DNA from: Corallococcus sp. EGB
GTDB taxonomy: Bacteria > Myxococcota > Myxococcia > Myxococcales > Myxococcaceae
Assembly (NCBI RefSeq): GCF_019968905.1
Contig: NZ_CP079946.1
Coordinates: 8,157,356-8,221,355, forward strand
Direction of reading: 5' to 3'
Length of the DNA stretch: 64,000 nt
Part shown: positions 58,998 through 64,000 of the stretch, piece by piece
Layout of the letters: each line of letters opens with the position of its first letter
Numbering within the stretch: position 1 is the first letter of the stretch
Program-made: the position numbers and the translations under genes
The notes under the pieces: model-generated
The model's database searches: none
What the model saw: only the letters and a program-made list of their open reading frames with translations
What the model was told of the DNA's origin: nothing

Positions 58998-61900
58998 ATG
59001 TCCGAACCCGCCCTGTCCGCCCTGCGCTCCGAGCTGAACGCCACCTTCCACGATGCCCGGGTGCGCCGCATGGTGGAGCTGGGCCGGAAGGCGCGGACGG
59101 ACCCGGAGGCGCAGGCGCAGCTGGACGCGCTGGCCCGGGGGGATGCCTTCGAACGGCGGCTGGCCCTGGCGGCCCAGTTCACGCGCCGGGATGGCGCGGC
59201 GGTGCTGAAGGCCACGGCGGATGAATCCTCGCGCGTGCGCGCGCTGGCGTTCGAGCTGGTGGCGCTGGCCTGTGACGACGCCCAGGCGCTGGAGGCGCTG
59301 CGGATGGCGCACGGCATGCGCCGCGAGCAGCACGTGCTGCGCCAGTTGGTGAGGCAGCGGCGCTCCCCGGTCATCGACGCGTTCCTCGACGGGCTGGCGG
59401 AGCGGGGAGCCCCCGCTACCTTCGCGGACACGGTGCCCCTGGCCTCCGAGGCGGGCCTGCGCAAGCATCTGGCGCGGGCGCTGGAGCGGCCCAGCCACCG
59501 ATTCTGGGCGCGGCTGGCGCGGCGTGCGCCCGCGGTGCTGGGCGAGCTCCTGCTGGAGCAACTGCGCGCGGTGCCCGGCGAGCCGGACCCCGTCACCCGG
59601 CAGCATCTGGCGTGGGGGCTGGCGTGGCTGTCGGACCGGACGCCCGACCTCGCGGAGACGCTGCTGACGCTGCTGCTGGAACGAGGCATCCCGCCGCTCG
59701 AATATCCCCTGCGGTCGCTGGTACGGCAGCGCCCCGTGCGCATGGTGGCGCTCCTGCGTCAGCACCCCACGGTGGCCCTCCCCCATCTGCTGTTCGCGAA
59801 GTCCCTGGCGTCGCTGGACGCCGGGTCCCTGACGTGGATCGTCCAGCGCGACCCGACGCTGCTAGGCAGCGCGGAGGACGTGCTGGAGTACCTGCCGGAG
59901 TCGCTGCACGCGACGCTCACCGAGGCCTGGGCCGCGTCCGTGAAGCGCGCCCCCGCCTGGGGCACGAAGCTCATCGCCCGTATCGCGGACCCGGCCGTGC
60001 GAGAGAGCGTCTACGCGCGCTGGACGGTGGGGGCACGCAACAACAGGGGCATCATCGCGCTGGACTCCGTGCGGCACCTTCCCATGGACCTGCGCGAGCG
60101 GGAGGCGCGCCGGCACCTGCATGAGGTGATGGAGCTGCACACCCGCGCCGAGAAGCGCATCGCCTACGCGCGCTACCTGCCGTGGAGCGAGGCGCTGGAG
60201 GTGCTCCGGGCCGAGATGGGCCACCCGGACGCCGGCATGCGCGGCGCGGCGCTGAGCGCCCTGCTGGCCCTGCCCGGGCTGCGCCCGGACGAGCCCGCGT
60301 GCGTGGCGCCCGCGCTGGCGGTGGTGCTGGCCCGGAAGAACGAACAGGACCCGGTGCGAGGGCTGATGTTGCAGGCGCTGGCGGACTGGCCCCGGCGGAT
60401 GTGGCGCGCCGAGCACACCGAGGCGCTGGGCCGGGTGCTGCGCGACGCGCTGGATGCCGCGGACCTGTCGATGCCCACGGCGCAGGCGGCGGAGCGGCTG
60501 CTGGTGCGGGCCTTCCGCGCGGACGCGGCGTGGGGCGCCCAGTGGCTGGGCACCTTCCTCAAGGAGCGCGGGCGCGTCCAGGACGGAGGGCTGGGGCACC
60601 GGTTGACGGACGACGAGGTGCGCCACGCCGCACCGTACCTGCTGAAGATGGCGAAGGTCTGGGCGGAGCGCGAGCGCGGGGGCCCCCTGCTCCAGCTGGC
60701 GGCGAGCCTGGGCAAGCGCGCGGCGCTGGTGCCCGGCCTGTCGGACTGGCTCGTCTCCGTGCGTGACACCACCCCCCAGGTGAGGCTGTCGCTCGCCCTG
60801 ACGCAGTGGCTGTCGCGGGAGGACCGGCCCCGCTACGAGGCAACGCTCGCGGGCGTGCTCCGGCACTGGAGGGACCGGGGCTGGGGCGACGAGGTCGTGA
60901 CACTTGCGGCTTCCGAGCAGCGGGGGATGCCCCTGCACCGGGAGCTGGTGGAGGAGTTGGAGCGGATGGCGCTGCGACAGGGCAAGGCGTACGCGGTCGC
61001 CCTGGAGGTCCTGCGCCACCGCGCCTGGAGGGACTTCGACCGGCTGCTGCCCGAGCTGCTCAAGCGGGACGAGAGCGTCATCGCCATTTCGGTGGTGCGC
61101 GACTACCTGCACCGGCGGCGGCAGGACCTGCTGGGGCCCTACCTGGACGCGCCGGTCATCACGGGCCGGTTCGCCACCGGGGCGACGCACTGGATCCTCC
61201 CCTTCTCCTCCGGCTTCTTCCGATGGACGACCGAACAGAGCCAGGCGTATTCGCGCGCGCTCGCGAGGCTGTGCGAGGACATGGAGCGGGACACGCCCAC
61301 GCTGCTGGAGGCGGTGACGCGGATGGCGGCGCTGGACTGGGCGCCCATGGACGCGCTGCTCGCGCTGGCGGACGACAAGCGGCCCGCGGTGCAGGAGCGG
61401 GCCCTGCGGGTGATGGCGCGGTGCGACCAGGGCCAGGGGGTGCCCGCGCTGCTGCGGGCCCTGGAGGATTCGCGCGCGCGCATCGCCATCTACGGGCTGC
61501 GCCGCGCGTTCAACGGGATGCCCGTCACGCGGGTGCTGTCGCTGCTGGCGGAGGTGCCGCTGACCAAGGTCACGGTGGCCAAGGAGGTGGTGCGCCTGTT
61601 GGGCGAGCTGCGCTCGGACGCGGGCTATGAGCGGCTGCTGGAGCTGGACGCGAAGCCGCTGCACCGCGACGTGCGCATCGCGCTGTTGCGCGCGCTGTGG
61701 GACCACCTGGACCGCGAGCCCACGTGGGCGGTGTTCGAGCGCGCCGTCACCGGCGAGGACGCCATCATGGCGTCGCGTGTGGGGGACATTCCGGCGGACC
61801 GGCTGACGGAGGCGCTGGATGGGCGGCTGTCCGCGCTGCTCGCGAAGGTGCTGGCGCGGCCGGAGCCGGATGCGCGCATCGACCTGCTGCGGCGCGCGGC

Positions 61901-62558
61901 GTGGCTGCCCGTGAAGGACCGGGAGCGCGTGTTCCTCGCCGCGTGTGGCGCGCGGCTGGCCTCGCCCTATGACGACGAGGTGCGCGCGGCGATGGGGGCG
62001 CTGGTGTACCGCGCCGACGAGCGTGACGTGACGCTGCTGGAGCGGATGCTGGAGGCGGTGGTGGAGGACCGGCGCGCGCTGAGCGTGGCGCTGGACGCGC
62101 TGCTTCAGCCCCGGGAGCGGATGCGGCCCGTGCCCCTGCTCGCGGTGCAGGGCCTGGTGACGGGGCTCCTGACGAAGGACCCGCGCCTGGCGACGCTGCG
62201 CGTGCGTTGCGCGGTGGTGGCCCTCGCGCCGCCGGCCTTCGCGAGCCACCTGGATACGATGGGCCGGGAGGGCTGGCTCCACGCGGATGCGCTGATGGCG
62301 GCACAGGTGGCGGTGTCCAGCCTGAATGTGGGGACGATGGACGACGTCGGCCGGCGTCTGGCGCGGAGCCCCAGTCCGGAGGCCCGGCGCGTGGCCCTGC
62401 ACTGCCTGGTGCGCGACGCAGGAGAGGGGCGCGGGTGGACGGAAGAGCGGCTGGCGATGCTCGCTGCGTTCCAGCGCGATGTCTCGCCGCTGGTGGCCGG
62501 GGCCGCGCAGTTCGTGTTCCCGCCGCGCGAAATGGTGAAGGCCCCTGAGGGGGCGTAG
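58998..62558 (+). CDS. Large HEAT/ARM-like repeat protein of unknown function
   Basis: 1186 residues, almost entirely helical hairpins with Leu/Ala/Arg heptad-like spacing (AGMRGAALSALLALPGLRPD, KRPAVQERALRVMARCDQGQ, EDSRARIAIYGLRRAF). It has the look of a continuous alpha-solenoid. There is no signal peptide, membrane segment or enzyme motif, so it is probably a cytoplasmic scaffold. ATG 58998 is the first ATG; TTG 58989 lies in frame before it. It has no operon partner. I do not recognise an orthologue. Confidence 0.8.
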   Translation: MSEPALSALRSELNATFHDARVRRMVELGRKARTDPEAQAQLDALARGDAFERRLALAAQFTRRDGAAVLKATADESSRVRALAFELVALACDDAQALEALRMAHGMRREQHVLRQLVRQRRSPVIDAFLDGLAERGAPATFADTVPLASEAGLRKHLARALERPSHRFWARLARRAPAVLGELLLEQLRAVPGEPDPVTRQHLAWGLAWLSDRTPDLAETLLTLLLERGIPPLEYPLRSLVRQRPVRMVALLRQHPTVALPHLLFAKSLASLDAGSLTWIVQRDPTLLGSAEDVLEYLPESLHATLTEAWAASVKRAPAWGTKLIARIADPAVRESVYARWTVGARNNRGIIALDSVRHLPMDLREREARRHLHEVMELHTRAEKRIAYARYLPWSEALEVLRAEMGHPDAGMRGAALSALLALPGLRPDEPACVAPALAVVLARKNEQDPVRGLMLQALADWPRRMWRAEHTEALGRVLRDALDAADLSMPTAQAAERLLVRAFRADAAWGAQWLGTFLKERGRVQDGGLGHRLTDDEVRHAAPYLLKMAKVWAERERGGPLLQLAASLGKRAALVPGLSDWLVSVRDTTPQVRLSLALTQWLSREDRPRYEATLAGVLRHWRDRGWGDEVVTLAASEQRGMPLHRELVEELERMALRQGKAYAVALEVLRHRAWRDFDRLLPELLKRDESVIAISVVRDYLHRRRQDLLGPYLDAPVITGRFATGATHWILPFSSGFFRWTTEQSQAYSRALARLCEDMERDTPTLLEAVTRMAALDWAPMDALLALADDKRPAVQERALRVMARCDQGQGVPALLRALEDSRARIAIYGLRRAFNGMPVTRVLSLLAEVPLTKVTVAKEVVRLLGELRSDAGYERLLELDAKPLHRDVRIALLRALWDHLDREPTWAVFERAVTGEDAIMASRVGDIPADRLTEALDGRLSALLAKVLARPEPDARIDLLRRAAWLPVKDRERVFLAACGARLASPYDDEVRAAMGALVYRADERDVTLLERMLEAVVEDRRALSVALDALLQPRERMRPVPLLAVQGLVTGLLTKDPRLATLRVRCAVVALAPPAFASHLDTMGREGWLHADALMAAQVAVSSLNVGTMDDVGRRLARSPSPEARRVALHCLVRDAGEGRGWTEERLAMLAAFQRDVSPLVAGAAQFVFPPREMVKAPEGA

Positions 62559-62578
62559 GCCCGGGGCGCGATGCTCCA

Positions 62579-62605
62579 AAACCTGTCCGACTGTCGGACA
62601 GGTTT
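62579..62605. terminator. Perfect 13-bp inverted repeat between convergent genes
   Basis: AAACCTGTCCGAC-T-GTCGGACAGGTTT, ending in A/T runs on both strands, 20 bp past the HEAT gene stop. It probably acts as a bidirectional terminator. A protein-binding palindrome is the alternative because the formal loop is a single base. Confidence 0.65.
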
Positions 62606-62657
62606 GTGCGGTGCGCTGCCGACAGGGGGGCCCGTCCGTCTTGCCGGCCCCTGAGGC

Positions 62658-63740
62658 TCAGTTCAGCGAGCGCACCGGGGCCAGCCACGCGACTCCACGC
62701 TCCGCCTCGCTCACGTACTGCTCCAACAGCTTTGCGCGGTGGGCCACGGTGTGTTCGGCCAGGACCCTCGCTCGGGCGCGCATGCCCAGCTGGCGCCGTT
62801 CCGCTTCCGGCATCGCGAGCAGGTAGCGCAGCACGTCCCTCTCCGTGCGGGCGACCATCACCTCCTCGCCCAGCGAGAAGATGTCCTCCAGGCCCGGCCA
62901 CGTGTCGCAGATGAGCGCCGCGCCCCAGGCCGCGGCCTCGAAGAGGCCCGCGCCCGGCGTGTGCTCCGCCCGGGAGAGGGCCAGCGTGAAGCGCTGCGCC
63001 CCCAGGAAGCCCGTGTGCTCCTGGAGCGACGGCGGCGCCTGCCTCTCCACGTTGGCGGGCCACGCGTCATCCACCGCCGACAGCGTCCCCGCGAGGACGA
63101 AGCGGCCCTCGGGCCAGCCTCGCGCGGCGCCCAGCAACCATTGCTTCAGCAGGCTCCGCCGCTCCGGCGACAACGGCCCCAGGTGCCCCAGGTCCCAACG
63201 CGTCCTCCCGCTTCCGGGCGCGACGTGCTCCACGTCCACTCCCGGCAGGAAGACGCGCACCCGGGGCACGCCCCACTCGCGCTCGATCCGACGGGGCACC
63301 GGGCCTCCACTGGAGGCGAGATAGAGCCGGTAGCCCGCGAGCAGGTCCGGCGTCAGACAGCCCGGGTCCTCGCGCAGGGCATGCCGCGCCAGCGTCCGAG
63401 GCGTGTCCCGGTCCCAGAAGACGGTGAGCCCACCCGCCGCGCTCGTGGCCCAGCGACTCACGTCCGCGACCTGCGGCACCTCCGCGTCCACCATCACCAG
63501 GTCCGCACGGCGCACCCGTGAATGGAACCGCGCGTGGAGGTCCGTGAGGTCCTGGTACGGCGCGACGTCGGAGCGCTTGAGGTCAGTCCCCTCCTCGATG
63601 CAGGCCCCGGGCGCCGCGCGCTCCAGGAGCAGGACCGTGTGGCCGCGCCGCCGGAGCGCCTGCGCGAGCTGACGTGGGGCGTTGCCTTCGCGGGCCTCGG
63701 GGGTGGGCCGACACGTGGGGCCCAGCAAGACGATGTCCAT
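62658..63740 (-). CDS. CgeB-like glycosyltransferase
   Basis: 360 residues. N-terminal MDIVLLGPTCRPTPEAREGN then LAQALRRRGHTVLLLERAAP is a GT-B Rossmann start. The C-terminal domain (about 200-340) has the nucleotide-sugar region FTLALSRAEHTPGAGLFEAA then WGAALICDTWPGLEDIF, as in CgeB/glycosyl transferase family 1_2 proteins. It probably transfers a sugar to a surface or spore glycan. ATG 63740 is the first start that fits the fold. Single gene here. Confidence 0.82.
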   Translation of the reverse strand: MDIVLLGPTCRPTPEAREGNAPRQLAQALRRRGHTVLLLERAAPGACIEEGTDLKRSDVAPYQDLTDLHARFHSRVRRADLVMVDAEVPQVADVSRWATSAAGGLTVFWDRDTPRTLARHALREDPGCLTPDLLAGYRLYLASSGGPVPRRIEREWGVPRVRVFLPGVDVEHVAPGSGRTRWDLGHLGPLSPERRSLLKQWLLGAARGWPEGRFVLAGTLSAVDDAWPANVERQAPPSLQEHTGFLGAQRFTLALSRAEHTPGAGLFEAAAWGAALICDTWPGLEDIFSLGEEVMVARTERDVLRYLLAMPEAERRQLGMRARARVLAEHTVAHRAKLLEQYVSEAERGVAWLAPVRSLN

Positions 63741-63958
63741 CCACGCGGGCCTCCTCACGCCCCCCGCCCGGCGGAGGGAGGATGCTCCGCGCGCGGCACG
63801 CCCCAGGGCTATCGCTTCCGCTCGGGGGCGGACAAGCCAGCAGCCCCCGTGCCGCGTGAACTCCTCAACGGCTCGGCCCGCGTCCAGCCCGCCCGTGCCA
63901 CGAGGACGTCCGCGAGTGGACCGTGCCCCCGTCCCTTCATCCGGGGGCCGCATCGCGA
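63741..63958. other. Intergenic region
   Basis: Between the glycosyltransferase and the gene at the right edge, both on the minus strand. No conserved gene or clear promoter is seen. Confidence 0.4.
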
Positions 63959-64000
63959 CTACTTCGTCGCGGGCGCGGCCTGGGTGGGCGGCGTGGTGCC
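63959..64000 (-). CDS. C-terminal end of an unidentified protein (partial)
   Basis: The minus-strand frame at the right edge reads GTTPPTQAAPATK then TAG at 63961-63959. A Pro/Ala/Thr-rich tail of this kind is common at the ends of exported myxobacterial proteins. Too short for assignment. Confidence 0.35.
   Translation of the reverse strand, partial: GTTPPTQAAPATK

Noticed and set aside
59862-62579. 905-codon open frame antisense to the HEAT-like gene
   Set aside because: Arg/His/Pro-rich composition typical of antisense frames in GC-rich coding DNA; no motif.

Overview
The window is very GC-rich and densely coded, with many GTG starts and 4-bp ATGA/GTGA gene overlaps. It encodes a lysine-rich histone-H1-like protein, an HD-GYP protein, GAF/PAS histidine kinase, thermolysin-type lipoprotein, class D beta-lactamase and many AraC/TetR/LysR/GntR regulators. 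This fits a myxobacterial chromosome (Corallococcus/Myxococcus type). The genus is inferred from gene content and style, not from a marker gene.

The window has two characters. From about 43.1 kb to the right end it is ordered core-type chromosome: tRNA-Pro(CGG) with its terminator, a response regulator, rpe, HD-GYP, pyruvate kinase, SprT-like protease, NFACT/RqcH protein, H1-like protein with a clear sigma-70 promoter and terminator, GH1 glycosidase, dus, a site-2 protease fused to TPR-like repeats, an ECF sigma/anti-sigma pair, bcp, a ClC channel with CBS domains, a 1186-residue HEAT-like protein and a CgeB-like glycosyltransferase.

The left two thirds alternate intact accessory operons with gene debris. 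Intact units are: TetR with an NAD(P)-binding oxidoreductase; a dockerin-like secreted protein; an AT-richer two-gene cassette (5.4-5.95 kb); an OXA-type beta-lactamase; a GT39 membrane glycosyltransferase; an M4 metalloprotease; a divergent LysR/SDR pair around a perfect palindrome; a FAH-VOC-deacetylase operon facing a GntR regulator; a Clp ATPase with an N-terminal zinc-ribbon-like segment; a peroxiredoxin-DsbA pair; an ABM-SDR-metallophosphoesterase operon facing an AraC regulator; and a serine hydrolase facing another AraC regulator.

The debris is largely tied to insertion sequences. There is an intact IS66 element with an exact 8-bp target duplication, inside an M16-peptidase remnant. 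There is also an IS630-type element with an A AAA AAC frameshift site, two broken IS3 elements, and at least seven partial copies of the 3' end of one IS91-like transposase. The IS91-like pieces end in a shared terminus next to CTTG in two copies, and they have replaced the C-termini of an AraC regulator and of another protein. Beside one copy lies the last ~35 nt of a tmRNA gene, which looks like an old integration (att) site. Broken genes include a TetR regulator, FtsX/MacB-type permeases, an M1 aminopeptidase, an amidohydrolase joined to a TetR C-terminal domain, an HdeD-like protein and a DUF4082/FN3 protein.
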